The position numbers and the translations under genes were made by a program. The notes beneath the pieces were generated by a model. That model did not search any database. It was not told the origin of the DNA and saw nothing but the letters and a program-made list of their open reading frames with translations. 64,000 nucleotides of DNA from contig NZ_PPSL01000005.1 in assembly GCF_002954265.1 (NCBI RefSeq), positions 344,013-408,012 on the forward strand, given 5' to 3'. Shown here piece after piece: positions 10,175 to 18,966 of this stretch. Position 1 is the stretch's first letter. Every line of letters begins with the position of its first letter. This DNA comes from Flavipsychrobacter stenotrophus. GTDB lineage: Bacteria; Bacteroidota; Bacteroidia; Chitinophagales; Chitinophagaceae.

Positions 10175-10226
10175 AATACAAAACGAATACGTCCAGATGC
10201 GAGATTGCTTCGTTCCTCGCAATGAC
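10175..10226 (-). repeat. interspersed repeat (GCGAGGAACGAAGCAATCTC family), copy 3
   Basis: Inverted copy of the unit at 225-275 and 1008-1059, inserted in the 166-base gap between the adaptor and pump genes of the efflux operon. It has no T-tract and probably does not end transcription, but could affect the relative expression or stability of the two halves of the mRNA. Confidence 0.75.
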
Positions 10227-10282
10227 GTGCATAAGGAGGTTAAGGCTTAATATAGAATTACTCTTTGAATTGAATATAGATT

Positions 10283-13200
10283 ATGATAGCTGATGTATTT
10301 ATAAAAAGGCCGGTAACCGCAATAGTCATCTCTCTGGTGCTGCTGATGGTGGGTACAATATGTATCCTGAACCTGCCGGTGGGACAGTACCCCGAAATAA
10401 CGCCGGCTACAGTGCAGGTAACGGGTCAGTTTACCGGAGCAGATGCACTGACGGTGGAGCAGACAATGGCCACACCAGTAGAGGCGCAGATAAACGGCAC
10501 GCCGGGGATGAACTACCTGCAAAGCAATAGCACCAGCAATGGTGCCATGACTGTGAATGTGATCTTTGGGATAGGTACTAATATAGATGTGGCAACACTG
10601 GATGTACAGAACCGTGTGAGCATTGCTACGCCACAGCTACCCGATGTAGTAAAGCGCCTGGGACTTACGGTAAGAAAAAGAAACCCAAGCATACTGATGC
10701 TGGTGGCATTGTACTCTCCAAAGGGATCTCATAACGTAACCTTCGTAGACAACTACACCAACATATTTGTACGCGATGCATTGCTGCGGGTAAAGGGCGT
10801 AGGAGATATATTCAGCCGTACCGATGACTTTAGTATGCGTGTATGGCTGAAGCCTGATAAGCTGGCAGAATACGGGCTATCGGCAAGTGATGTGACCAGT
10901 GCACTAAGCGAACAGAATGTGCAGGTAGCAGCAGGATCGGTAGGCGTACCGCCACAGCAAAGCACGCAGGTATTTGAGTACAGCCTGATGGTGAATGGCC
11001 GACTGAATAAGGTTGCAGATTTTGAAAACATCATCATTAAAACAGTGCCCGGTACCGGCCAGCTGCTCTATCTTAAAGATGTAGCACGTGTGGAGCTAGG
11101 CAAATTCGCCTACGCAAGTAATTCATTTGTAGATGGTAAACGTGCATCTTACCTTCTGGTCTACCAGGCACCGGGCAGCAATGCACTGGAAACTGCTGAA
11201 GGTGTATACGCCAAGCTGGCAGAAATGAAGAAGACATTTCCCGGCGATATAGATTATAGTGTACCGTTTGAATCTGTGACAGTAGTTAAAGTATCTATGC
11301 ACGAGGTGGTGCTCACCTTACTTGAAGCACTGGGACTGGTAGCGATAGTGGTATTCCTCTTCCTGCAAAACTGGAGAGCAACGTTGATACCAATACTGGC
11401 TATACCTGTGTCTATTATAGGTACGTTCATATTCTTTATACCGCTGGGCTTTACTATCAACACCCTTACCATGTTCGGATTCATACTGGCCATTGGTATA
11501 GTGGTGGATGATGCGATAGTAGTAGTGGAGGCTGTGCAGCACTATATGGACCACAAAGACATGTCGGCACGGGAAGCTACCACCCAGGCCATGAAAGATA
11601 TATCTGGCCCGGTAATAGCCATTGCATTGATACTTGCAGCGGTGTTTGTGCCTGTAGGATTTATACCGGGTATAGTAGGAAGATTGTACCAGCAGTTTGC
11701 TGTAACAATTGCTATCTCTGTGATACTATCGGCATTTGTAGCCCTATCACTTACACCGGCATTATGTATACTGTTGCTCAAGAAATCGACAGTTAATAAA
11801 GAAGCCCGCGGACTCAACGGACTGTTCTATAAATTCAACAATTGGTTTGAACGATTCTCTGATAGGTATACCAGCGGTGTAAAGCATTCTATAAAGGCAT
11901 CTAAACTGGTCATCATCATACTGGTGTGCATATGCGCGGGCACTGTGTTACTGTTTAAAGCAAAACCAACAGGCTTCATCCCTACAGAAGATGAGGGACG
12001 TATATTTATCACTTACGAATTGCCTGAAGCATCATCAACAGCACGATCGCTGGAAGTAATGCAGAAAGTGATGAAAGCAGTTGGCGAAACACCAGGTGTG
12101 GGCCACTACGCGGCATTGGGCGGACTGAATGTGGTGACGTTCTCCACTAAGTCTAACAGCGGCAGTATCTTCTGCCAGTTGAAACCATGGGATGAGCGTA
12201 CAAAGGCTGATGAGCAAGTACCTAACATCATAGATGTATTGAAACAACGCATTGCTGCCGCAGGTGTGAAGCAAGCCAATGTGGTAGTTATATCACCACC
12301 ACCCATACCGGGCCTTGGGCAAACAGCGGGATTTGCCATGCAGATACAACAAAGAGAAACACCGGATGATGTGAGAGCATTTGAAAAGGTGGTGAAGAAC
12401 TTTGTTGCAGAAGTGCAGAAAGATCCGGCCATAGGCAATGCATTCAGCTTCTATGGGGCGCATACGCCAAGTTATAGCCTTACTGTAGACCGGGAGAAGT
12501 GTAAGAAAATGGGTGTGTCTATATCAGAAGTATTCAGTGCTATTCAAACATACATGGGTAGTTTCTATGTCAATGACATTAGCCTGTACAGCCGCAACTT
12601 CCACGTGATGGTGCAGGCAGATACCAACTACAGGGTGAACATTACTGACCTTGACAAGTACTACGTGAAGAACCAGGCCGGACAGATGTTGCCTATGAGT
12701 ACATTAGTTACTTATGCGCCAATAGAAACAGCACCGTTGATATCGCACTTTAATATCTTCAGATCGGCAGAGGTAGATGGTACGCCAAAGAAGGGATATA
12801 GCAGCGGACAGGCATTGGATGCGCTGAAAAAAGTAGCAGCTAAAACATTACCTAATGGTTATGGCTATGAGTTCTCGGGGCTGAGTTATGAAGAGGAGAA
12901 GGCGGGCAATTCGTCGATCTATATCTTTATGCTTTCGATAGTGTTTGTATTCCTGTTCCTTGCCGCATTGTATGAGAGTTGGTCGGTACCGTTCTCTGTG
13001 TTATTTGCGGTACCCGTTGGTGCATTCGGAGCTATTCTAACTCTGACATTTGTGCCAAGTCTTACAGATAATGTTTATGCACAAATAGGGTTGATAACGT
13101 TGATAGGCCTGTCGGCAAAGAACGCGATCTTGATAGTAGAGTTTGCTAAGGAGCGTGTAGACTCGGGTGAGGAGTTGATACGATCTACGCTTGAGGCCGT

Positions 13201-13468
13201 GAGGCTTCGTCTGAGACCGATCATCATGACGTCACTGGCATTTATACTGGGTGTTATGCCATTGGTACTTGCTGAGGGAGCAGGTGCAGTAGCAAGACGT
13301 ACGATAGGCTTTACTGTATTTGGCGGTATGCTCGCAGCTACATCGCTGGCCATCTTTATAGTACCGGTATTGTTTGTGGTGATATGCAGGATATCTTACG
13401 GCAAGAAAGCCCTGGAAAGAAAAGAAAAAGGTGAAGGGACTGGAGTAGATGAAGTGATAGTGAATTAG
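10283..13468 (+). CDS. RND multidrug efflux pump, HAE1/AcrB family inner-membrane subunit
   Basis: A 1061-residue proton-driven RND transporter, the usual family length. It starts MIADVFIKRPVTAIVISLVL (TM1), has two large periplasmic loops after TM1 and TM7, and carries the proton-relay Asp pair in GIVVDDAIVVVE (about residue 407-408). The second-half membrane core contains AKNAILIVEFAKE with the conserved Lys. With the TolC-like and adaptor genes upstream it makes a full tripartite pump. No adjacent regulator is seen. A hairpin terminator follows at 13490-13515. Hydrophobic drugs, dyes or bile salts are typical substrates; the actual one is not known. Confidence 0.95.
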   Translation: MIADVFIKRPVTAIVISLVLLMVGTICILNLPVGQYPEITPATVQVTGQFTGADALTVEQTMATPVEAQINGTPGMNYLQSNSTSNGAMTVNVIFGIGTNIDVATLDVQNRVSIATPQLPDVVKRLGLTVRKRNPSILMLVALYSPKGSHNVTFVDNYTNIFVRDALLRVKGVGDIFSRTDDFSMRVWLKPDKLAEYGLSASDVTSALSEQNVQVAAGSVGVPPQQSTQVFEYSLMVNGRLNKVADFENIIIKTVPGTGQLLYLKDVARVELGKFAYASNSFVDGKRASYLLVYQAPGSNALETAEGVYAKLAEMKKTFPGDIDYSVPFESVTVVKVSMHEVVLTLLEALGLVAIVVFLFLQNWRATLIPILAIPVSIIGTFIFFIPLGFTINTLTMFGFILAIGIVVDDAIVVVEAVQHYMDHKDMSAREATTQAMKDISGPVIAIALILAAVFVPVGFIPGIVGRLYQQFAVTIAISVILSAFVALSLTPALCILLLKKSTVNKEARGLNGLFYKFNNWFERFSDRYTSGVKHSIKASKLVIIILVCICAGTVLLFKAKPTGFIPTEDEGRIFITYELPEASSTARSLEVMQKVMKAVGETPGVGHYAALGGLNVVTFSTKSNSGSIFCQLKPWDERTKADEQVPNIIDVLKQRIAAAGVKQANVVVISPPPIPGLGQTAGFAMQIQQRETPDDVRAFEKVVKNFVAEVQKDPAIGNAFSFYGAHTPSYSLTVDREKCKKMGVSISEVFSAIQTYMGSFYVNDISLYSRNFHVMVQADTNYRVNITDLDKYYVKNQAGQMLPMSTLVTYAPIETAPLISHFNIFRSAEVDGTPKKGYSSGQALDALKKVAAKTLPNGYGYEFSGLSYEEEKAGNSSIYIFMLSIVFVFLFLAALYESWSVPFSVLFAVPVGAFGAILTLTFVPSLTDNVYAQIGLITLIGLSAKNAILIVEFAKERVDSGEELIRSTLEAVRLRLRPIIMTSLAFILGVMPLVLAEGAGAVARRTIGFTVFGGMLAATSLAIFIVPVLFVVICRISYGKKALERKEKGEGTGVDEVIVN

Positions 13469-13489
13469 TCAGGTATCGTAACTTTCTTT

Positions 13490-13520
13490 ATAAAGGCACC
13501 TGTAGGTGCCTTTATATTTT
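13490..13520 (+). terminator. terminator of efflux operon
   Basis: Stem AAAGGCACC/GGTGCCTTT with a two-base loop (TGTA core) followed by TATATTTT, 20 bases after the pump stop codon. Confidence 0.8.
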
Positions 13521-13627
13521 GGACCAATTATAGCTTACATAAATGCTAAGGGCTATATAGACCACCTTTTTCCGGAAGTTAATAAACAGATGCACTGAAA
13601 GTAAAAGGCTTTTACTATTTTTAAGCC

Positions 13628-14650
13628 ATGTCGGGTCATCACCATGCACGAAAAGAAAACATATGCCTCAATTGCGGGGCTACACTATACGGACACTTTT
13701 GTCATGTATGTGGCCAGGAGAACAATGAGCCAAGGGAAAATGCGTGGCACATCGTCCGTCACTTTTTTGAGGATATAACCCACTTCGACGGCAAGTTCTT
13801 CGACTCGCTGAAGTATGTAATAACCAGGCCGGGCTTTCTTGCCAAAGAATATACCAAGGGGCGCAGGGTATCTTACCTGAACCCTATCCGTATGTACCTG
13901 TTGTATTCAGCCATCTTTTTCCTCATTACCTTCAGCTTACTTATGAAGCACGAGCATACTACACCTGAGGTAGCACGCTTTCGCGATAGTATAGAACAGC
14001 ATAATGAAGGTAAGATGCTTGGCTACAACAAAGCGACAGTGCCCGGCACTGATCAAACGGCCGATTATCTCAGTTTTGGCAGAGTATACCCGCGAGATGG
14101 GGCCCGTGTATTCGATTCTATTCAGCGTACACTACCCGATACCTCAGCACGAAAGGTACATGGCATGGAGGATTTCTTTTACAGGAATGTAGCCAAACTA
14201 TCTACTGCTTATCACAGAGATCCTAACAGGTTTATGGAGCAGCTCAATGAGCAGTTCACACATTCGCTATCCAAGATATTTTTTATCTCACTGCCATTAT
14301 TCACGCTACTACTCTGGCTCATGTACCTGCGGCGAAAGGAACAGTTCTTTGTTGCCCATGCCGTATTTACGATACATTTCTATTGCATGGTGTTTGTATT
14401 CGGTCTGCTGTTGCAGTTGATAAACCAGATCGAAGTTGAAAGCGACGCCATGGTAACCGTACTGCAGGGATTCGGGCTGTCGGTTTTCCTTGGTATGTAT
14501 GTCTATCTGTATGTGGCCATGTATCGCTTTTACAACCAGGGCTGGTTCAAGACGGCAGTAAAGTGGCTGATACAGTCGATATTTTTCACTGCAGTTTTAG
14601 TAGTGGTTACCGTGCTCATGTATATTAAGGCGATGTCCAACCTGGGGTAA
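13628..14650 (+). CDS. DUF3667 membrane protein
   Basis: A 340-residue protein. The N-terminus has a zinc-ribbon-like CLNCGATLYGHFCHVCGQ (four Cys, residues ~13-30), then HFFEDITHFDGKFFDSLKY and RPGFLAKEYTKGRR, which together define DUF3667, a family common in Bacteroidota. Four to five membrane segments follow (one near residue 95, the rest in the last 130 residues), with a soluble insert between. Function of the family is unknown. It stands alone between the efflux operon terminator and the glycosylase gene. Confidence 0.9.
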   Translation: MSGHHHARKENICLNCGATLYGHFCHVCGQENNEPRENAWHIVRHFFEDITHFDGKFFDSLKYVITRPGFLAKEYTKGRRVSYLNPIRMYLLYSAIFFLITFSLLMKHEHTTPEVARFRDSIEQHNEGKMLGYNKATVPGTDQTADYLSFGRVYPRDGARVFDSIQRTLPDTSARKVHGMEDFFYRNVAKLSTAYHRDPNRFMEQLNEQFTHSLSKIFFISLPLFTLLLWLMYLRRKEQFFVAHAVFTIHFYCMVFVFGLLLQLINQIEVESDAMVTVLQGFGLSVFLGMYVYLYVAMYRFYNQGWFKTAVKWLIQSIFFTAVLVVVTVLMYIKAMSNLG

Positions 14651-14720
14651 TAGTGCTATTTGTGCAATTGGCATAACTTTATTGGACACAAAACGATTGA
14701 ACTATTGAGTCAGCATTCTT

Positions 14721-15326
14721 ATGATCCTTCCACCATCCTTTTACACCCGTACAGATGTAGTTAAAATAGCTAAAGAGCTGTTGGGAAAAGTTATCGTGAC
14801 CAATATTGGTGGCATAGTAACATCGGGGATGATAGTGGAAACCGAAGCCTATGCAGGTGTACATGACAAGGCATCTCACTCCTATGGCGGAAGGAATACT
14901 GAAAGAACGAAGGTGATGTTTATGAATGGTGGTGTTGCTTATGTTTATCTGTGCTATGGCATTCATCACCTGTTCAATGTGATCACTAATGTGGAGGGTA
15001 CGCCAAGTGGAGTATTGATACGCGCAGTTGAACCACTTGAGGGCGTTGAGTATATGCTGGTGCGCAGAAAGAAGGAAAAATTGACACCTGCACTCACCGC
15101 AGGGCCCGGCGCATTGAGTGCCGCATTGGGCATTAATACAGCCCTTACCGGCACATCTTTATCGGGCACAGATATCTTTATTGAGGACAGAGGAATAAAA
15201 TTGCCCAAAACTGATATTGTGATTGGCACGCGTGTGGGTGTAGCCTATGCTGCTGAAGATGCCATGCTACCCTACCGGTTTTCAATAAAGGGCAATAAGT
15301 ATGTGAGCAAGGGGAAGGGATTGTAA
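14721..15326 (+). CDS. DNA-3-methyladenine glycosylase (AAG/MPG family)
   Basis: A 201-residue alkyladenine DNA glycosylase that excises alkylated purines in base-excision repair. IVETEAYAGVHDKASHSYGG holds the catalytic Glu; NTERTKVMFMNGGVAYVYLC and YGIHHLFNVIT carry the conserved Tyr/His residues that stack on the flipped base. Length fits the family. It is the animal/Bacillus AAG fold, unrelated to E. coli Tag or AlkA. It is convergent with the thiolase gene. Confidence 0.94.
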   Translation: MILPPSFYTRTDVVKIAKELLGKVIVTNIGGIVTSGMIVETEAYAGVHDKASHSYGGRNTERTKVMFMNGGVAYVYLCYGIHHLFNVITNVEGTPSGVLIRAVEPLEGVEYMLVRRKKEKLTPALTAGPGALSAALGINTALTGTSLSGTDIFIEDRGIKLPKTDIVIGTRVGVAYAAEDAMLPYRFSIKGNKYVSKGKGL

Positions 15327-15350
15327 GGTACTTTATCGGGCCTTACAAAA

Positions 15351-15392
15351 GCCCTGCCGTTGCATCCGCGATACAATCGCGGACGAGCGTTA
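15351..15392 (-). repeat. REP-like hairpin repeat, inverted copy 4
   Basis: TCCGCGATACAATCGCGGA, when read on the minus strand, matches the first hairpin of the unit at 1-136 (loop TTGTATC here against TTTGTAA), with the adjoining GCA-CGGCAGGGC conserved. The second hairpin is missing. Confidence 0.65.
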
Positions 15393-15397
15393 AAATA

Positions 15398-15426
15398 TAA
15401 ATGCCGGACACAAGCCCGGCATTTAT
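15398..15426. terminator. bidirectional terminator
   Basis: AAATGCCGG/CCGGCATTT stem between the convergent glycosylase and thiolase genes, with A/T-rich flanks on both sides. Confidence 0.7.
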
Positions 15427-15480
15427 TCACCATCTGTATCATTAATTCATTAAGCTATTCAGCCATTGAGCCATTTATTG

Positions 15481-16686
15481 TTACACTCTTTCAATGATCA
15501 CCGCATAACCCTGCCCAAGTCCTATGCACATGGTGCACAACGCATAGCGCTTGTTCTGCTTGTGCAGTTCTATCGCGGCTGAATTGATGATACGGGTACC
15601 GGACATTCCGAGTGGATGACCGATAGCTATGGCACCACCATTTACATTTACGCGCGCATCATCATCTGCTATGCCCAGGTTGCGGAGCACTGCAAGGCCC
15701 TGTGCTGCAAAGGCCTCATTGAGTTCTATGATGTCTATATCGTTTATAGTCAGCCCCGCTCTTTTTAGGGCCAGTTGTGTAGCGCTTACAGGGCCTATAC
15801 CCATTATGCGTGGCTCTACACCGGTAACACCGCTGCTTACTATTCTGGCTTTGGGTGTTATGCCATATTGCCTTATAGCCTGCTCAGACACTACATACAA
15901 TGCCGCAGCACCATCATTAAGTCCTGAGGCATTACCGGCAGTAACAGAACCATCTTTTTTGAAGGACGGCTTCAGTTTACCAAGGACCTCAATTGTTGTG
16001 GTAGGCTTAATGAATTCATCCACACTGATAACTGTTGGTGCGCCTTTCTTTTGTGCTATTTCTACAGCAACTATTTCTTCTGCCAGTCGGCCCGAGGCCT
16101 GTGCTGCAGCAGCCTTCATTTGTGAGCGATATGCAAATGCATCCTGATCAGCACGGCTGATGTTGTACATTTCGGCAAGGTTCTCTGCGGTCATTCCCAT
16201 GGCGTCTGTACCATACATCTGGTGCATTTTAAGGTTGACGAATCTCCAGCCAAAGCTGCTGTCATACATCTGCGCGTCCTGACCAAAAGCCTGGGTAGTT
16301 TTACCAATTACCCATGGGCCACGCGTCATATGCTCCATACCCGCGGCTATGAATACCTCGCCATCTCCGGCTTTTATTGCTCTTGACGCATTGATAACAG
16401 CCGACATGCCTGAAGCACATAAGCGGTTAACCGTTTCGCCGGGAACTGTATATGGCAAGCCAGCCAGCAGTAAAGCCATACGGGCCACATTGCGGTTGTC
16501 TTCTCCTGCCTGGTTGGCGCAACCCATGATAACGTCATCGATTGCCGATGCCGGAATGTTGGGATTACGTTCCACAAGTTTCTGCAAAACCCATGCACCA
16601 AGATCATCTGATCTCATGCCTGATAGCGCTCCCCTGAAATTGCCAATCGGCGTACGTAACCCGTCTGCTATAAATGCTTCTTTCAT
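15481..16686 (-). CDS. acetyl-CoA C-acyltransferase (thiolase)
   Basis: A 401-residue thiolase joining or cleaving acyl-CoA at the 3-keto position, as in fatty-acid beta-oxidation. The nucleophilic Cys lies in NRLCASGMSAV (about residue 88), the catalytic His in GGAIAIGHPLGMSGTR, and the second active Cys in ALCTMCIGLGQG. The opening EAFIADGLRTPIGNFRGALS is typical of the FadA/PcaF-like group. No other beta-oxidation gene is adjacent, so degradative or biosynthetic use cannot be decided. The start ATG at 16686 fits the family N-terminus. Confidence 0.95.
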   Translation of the reverse strand: MKEAFIADGLRTPIGNFRGALSGMRSDDLGAWVLQKLVERNPNIPASAIDDVIMGCANQAGEDNRNVARMALLLAGLPYTVPGETVNRLCASGMSAVINASRAIKAGDGEVFIAAGMEHMTRGPWVIGKTTQAFGQDAQMYDSSFGWRFVNLKMHQMYGTDAMGMTAENLAEMYNISRADQDAFAYRSQMKAAAAQASGRLAEEIVAVEIAQKKGAPTVISVDEFIKPTTTIEVLGKLKPSFKKDGSVTAGNASGLNDGAAALYVVSEQAIRQYGITPKARIVSSGVTGVEPRIMGIGPVSATQLALKRAGLTINDIDIIELNEAFAAQGLAVLRNLGIADDDARVNVNGGAIAIGHPLGMSGTRIINSAAIELHKQNKRYALCTMCIGLGQGYAVIIERV

Positions 16687-16853
16687 TATGTTATATCGGT
16701 TTGGAAAACAGGCTGTAAAGGTATTATTTTTCCCATAGCCAAATTGAGTTCATTGTTCGGCAAAAACATTAAACATCACTTTCACATCATGTCTTTTTTT
16801 ATTATTTACTGTTGCATACTGATTATTATCATTTATTTAGCTATTAAGTACCT

Positions 16854-16861
16854 TACCTTTG
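16854..16861 (+). promoter_or_regulatory. Bacteroidota -7 box for PAS gene
   Basis: TACCTTTG fits TAnnTTTG, 39 bases before the chosen ATG. No good -33 TTG at 19-base spacing was found. Confidence 0.45.
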
Positions 16862-16900
16862 CCAGCAGTTTTTTGTAGAATTAGATTCAGTGCACACACA

Positions 16901-17890
16901 ATGGTAGATCATTACAGGAAGGGAGATTATAGTTTTTCGCATTTTGCGGAGAATATTGAGGATTATGCAATTATATTATTGAATGCAGATGGCATTGTAG
17001 AAGATTGGAATAAGGGTGCGGAAAATATTAAAGGCTATAACGCAACTGAGATTATAGGCGAAAATTTCAATGTATTCTACACAGCTGAAGACCGTAAAAA
17101 TAAAGTTCCCGAATACCTGCTTGATCTGGCTAAAAAGAATGGCAAAGTCAAAACTGAAGGGTGGAGAGTAAGAAAAGACAGCACTAAATTCTGGGGAAGT
17201 ATATCTATTACTGTTACAAAAAATGACCATGAGCAGGTAGATGGGTTTATAAAGATCACCAGAGACCTTTCTGAACGAAAGAAATCGGAAGATCTGCTGA
17301 AACAAAAAAATGCTATGCTGCTTGAGGCTGAGCGAGCTGCAAGAATGTGCTCATGGACCTGGGACCTGGAAAGTGACATTTTTGGCTGGTCGGAATCGGC
17401 ATTTGATATTTTTAACATCAATCTAGACTACAGGCTCAATTACGAGAAGTTCATAAGAGTTATATATAGTGAAGACAGAGCATTTGTCAAACAGACAGTT
17501 GGAGACATCTTACGCACTAAGCAGTTTAAAGAGTTTTCTTTCAGAATACTTGCAGCCAATAAAAAAGTGAAGGATGTGACTTGTATTGCCAAGATCACCT
17601 TTGACGAAGAAGGCGTACCGTTAAGAGCAATAGGCACACTGCAGGATGTGACAGAGAAGCACAATTACATAAGACATATAGAAGCTAAGAACAGAAAGCT
17701 TGAAGAAATAGCCCAGATGCAGTCTCATAGCGTACGCAGCCATATAGCCAATATACTGGGTGTATGCGAGATCTTTGATTTCGATAATGTCAATGAAAAT
17801 GAAAAGACGGAACTGGTGAAAGAACTGGGAGAAGCAACAAAAAAGCTGGATAATATTACCCGGGATATTGTGATGAAAACCTACGAATAA
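16901..17890 (+). CDS. PAS-domain sensor protein with HisKA-like helix but no ATPase
   Basis: Starting at ATG 16901 (the frame is open from 16859 but the extra residues are not PAS-like), this is a 329-residue protein. PAS domain 1 (ENIEDYAIILLNADGIVEDW) ends in a PAC motif with RDLSERKKSE; PAS domain 2 contains RMCSWTWDLESDIFGWSE and ends ATLQDVTEKH-like. The last 50 residues (QMQSHSVRSHIANILGVCEI) resemble a HisKA dimerisation helix with a His, but no HATPase domain follows before the stop. It may phosphotransfer with, or be read by, a separate kinase. A TACCTTTG promoter box lies at 16854-16861. Confidence 0.85.
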   Translation: MVDHYRKGDYSFSHFAENIEDYAIILLNADGIVEDWNKGAENIKGYNATEIIGENFNVFYTAEDRKNKVPEYLLDLAKKNGKVKTEGWRVRKDSTKFWGSISITVTKNDHEQVDGFIKITRDLSERKKSEDLLKQKNAMLLEAERAARMCSWTWDLESDIFGWSESAFDIFNINLDYRLNYEKFIRVIYSEDRAFVKQTVGDILRTKQFKEFSFRILAANKKVKDVTCIAKITFDEEGVPLRAIGTLQDVTEKHNYIRHIEAKNRKLEEIAQMQSHSVRSHIANILGVCEIFDFDNVNENEKTELVKELGEATKKLDNITRDIVMKTYE

Positions 17891-17942
17891 GGCTATCACC
17901 ATGCCGCATTGCATACCTCTTCTATAACAGCTACCTAATATT

Positions 17943-18644
17943 TTAACCTTCCAGATGAATGGAAATAACTATCATGCGGGTAAGCAATGTTTGTATGGCA
18001 TTGGTAAGAGGTAAGCTATGATCCTGAAATAACTGATTGCGCATCCCCTGGCTAATCTTGATCTCGGGAGAAAAGATAAAAGTATCATTAAAAAACTCAA
18101 AGCCAACCCCTACTTCGTATCCATAATCGACCGGGCTTACCTTTAGGAACTCATCTGTTCTTCTTGACCTTGCATTTGCGGCCAGATCATAGTCGAATTT
18201 ACCACCAATAAGCGCATAGAACCTAAAATTATTGATACGGTCGCTCTTAAATTTCAACTGCAAAGGTAAGTGCATGTATATAGCCTCTATACCCTTGCTG
18301 AGTGCGCTATCTTTAGGAATACCGTATTTGTAATCCAACCTTTTTTCTGCAAACGCTAGTGACGGCACAAAACGCAGATCAACAAAATTTGTGAGCTTCA
18401 GATTAGCTAACAGGCCAAGGTTAAAACCAGGCTGCCACTTAGGCTGTATACTTTTAAACGTATCGGTAGCGGCAAATGCCTCCGTATAGTTGATCTGGTA
18501 AACAGAGTAATTAAGGCCAAAAGTGATGCCGAAGTAGTATTTTTTATCATCATGATCGGGCATACTCATAGCCACCCTCTGGGCCGAAGCCGCAAAAGAA
18601 AGCAGTAGTGCAAAAAGTGCTAATAATTTCTTGCCGAAGCTCAT
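17943..18644 (-). CDS. porT: PorT-like type IX secretion outer-membrane protein
   Basis: A 233-residue beta-barrel protein with signal peptide (LLALFALLLSFAASAQ). The pattern YYFGITFGLNYSVYQI, VDLRFVPSLAFAEKRLDYKY, YMHLPLQLKFKSDRINNFR, YEVGVGFEFFNDTFIFSPE and a C-terminus ending SIHLEG is that of PorT/SprT, an outer-membrane component needed for type IX secretion. Length matches. It is monocistronic here, as T9SS genes in this phylum often are scattered. Alternatively it is another PorT-family (DUF3575-type) barrel, but the conserved blocks favour true PorT. Confidence 0.82.
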   Translation of the reverse strand: MSFGKKLLALFALLLSFAASAQRVAMSMPDHDDKKYYFGITFGLNYSVYQINYTEAFAATDTFKSIQPKWQPGFNLGLLANLKLTNFVDLRFVPSLAFAEKRLDYKYGIPKDSALSKGIEAIYMHLPLQLKFKSDRINNFRFYALIGGKFDYDLAANARSRRTDEFLKVSPVDYGYEVGVGFEFFNDTFIFSPEIKISQGMRNQLFQDHSLPLTNAIQTLLTRMIVISIHLEG

Positions 18645-18770
18645 GAACCAGTGATTATTTCAAATTAAACGCAAAATACAAACTTAGCGTATGCTAATGC
18701 CCTTTAAAAATCAGCACTTTCGGTGAAATAACAAACTTTTACAAAAAATAATACTTAAAGTAGATTTTTT

Positions 18771-18890
18771 TACTAGCTTTGTTATTCAGAAGTGAATAAT
18801 ATTAGCCAAATAGCTATTGATGATAATTTCCTGACACCCTGAAAACTCAGGATTTAGCCCCCGCTCTTCGGGGGCTTTCTTTTTATTATT
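18771..18890 (+). ncRNA. candidate small RNA with own terminator
   Basis: A TACTAGCTTTG sequence (18771-18781; TAGCTTTG fits TAnnTTTG) is followed by three hairpins in about 100 bases: TTATTC/GAATAA (18782-18799), TCCTGA/TCAGGA (18829-18852) and a strong AGCCCCC/GGGGGCT terminator (18856-18876) with a T-tract. No open reading frame of note lies inside. The next gene begins 80 bases after the terminator, so this could also be an attenuator-like leader of the acyltransferase gene. No known RNA family was recognised. Confidence 0.4.
18856..18887 (+). terminator. intrinsic terminator in 18.6-19.0 kb gap
   Basis: Seven-base-pair stem AGCCCCC/GGGGGCT followed by TTCTTTTTATT. It follows no annotated gene on the plus strand, which is the reason to suspect a small RNA upstream of it. 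Confidence 0.8.
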
Positions 18891-18966
18891 GTTATAAAAA
18901 GTAGCCCATACTGTCAATCTTAGGCGAGCGCAGTATATTTAATGAAAAATTGTAAAATACCCGTAA

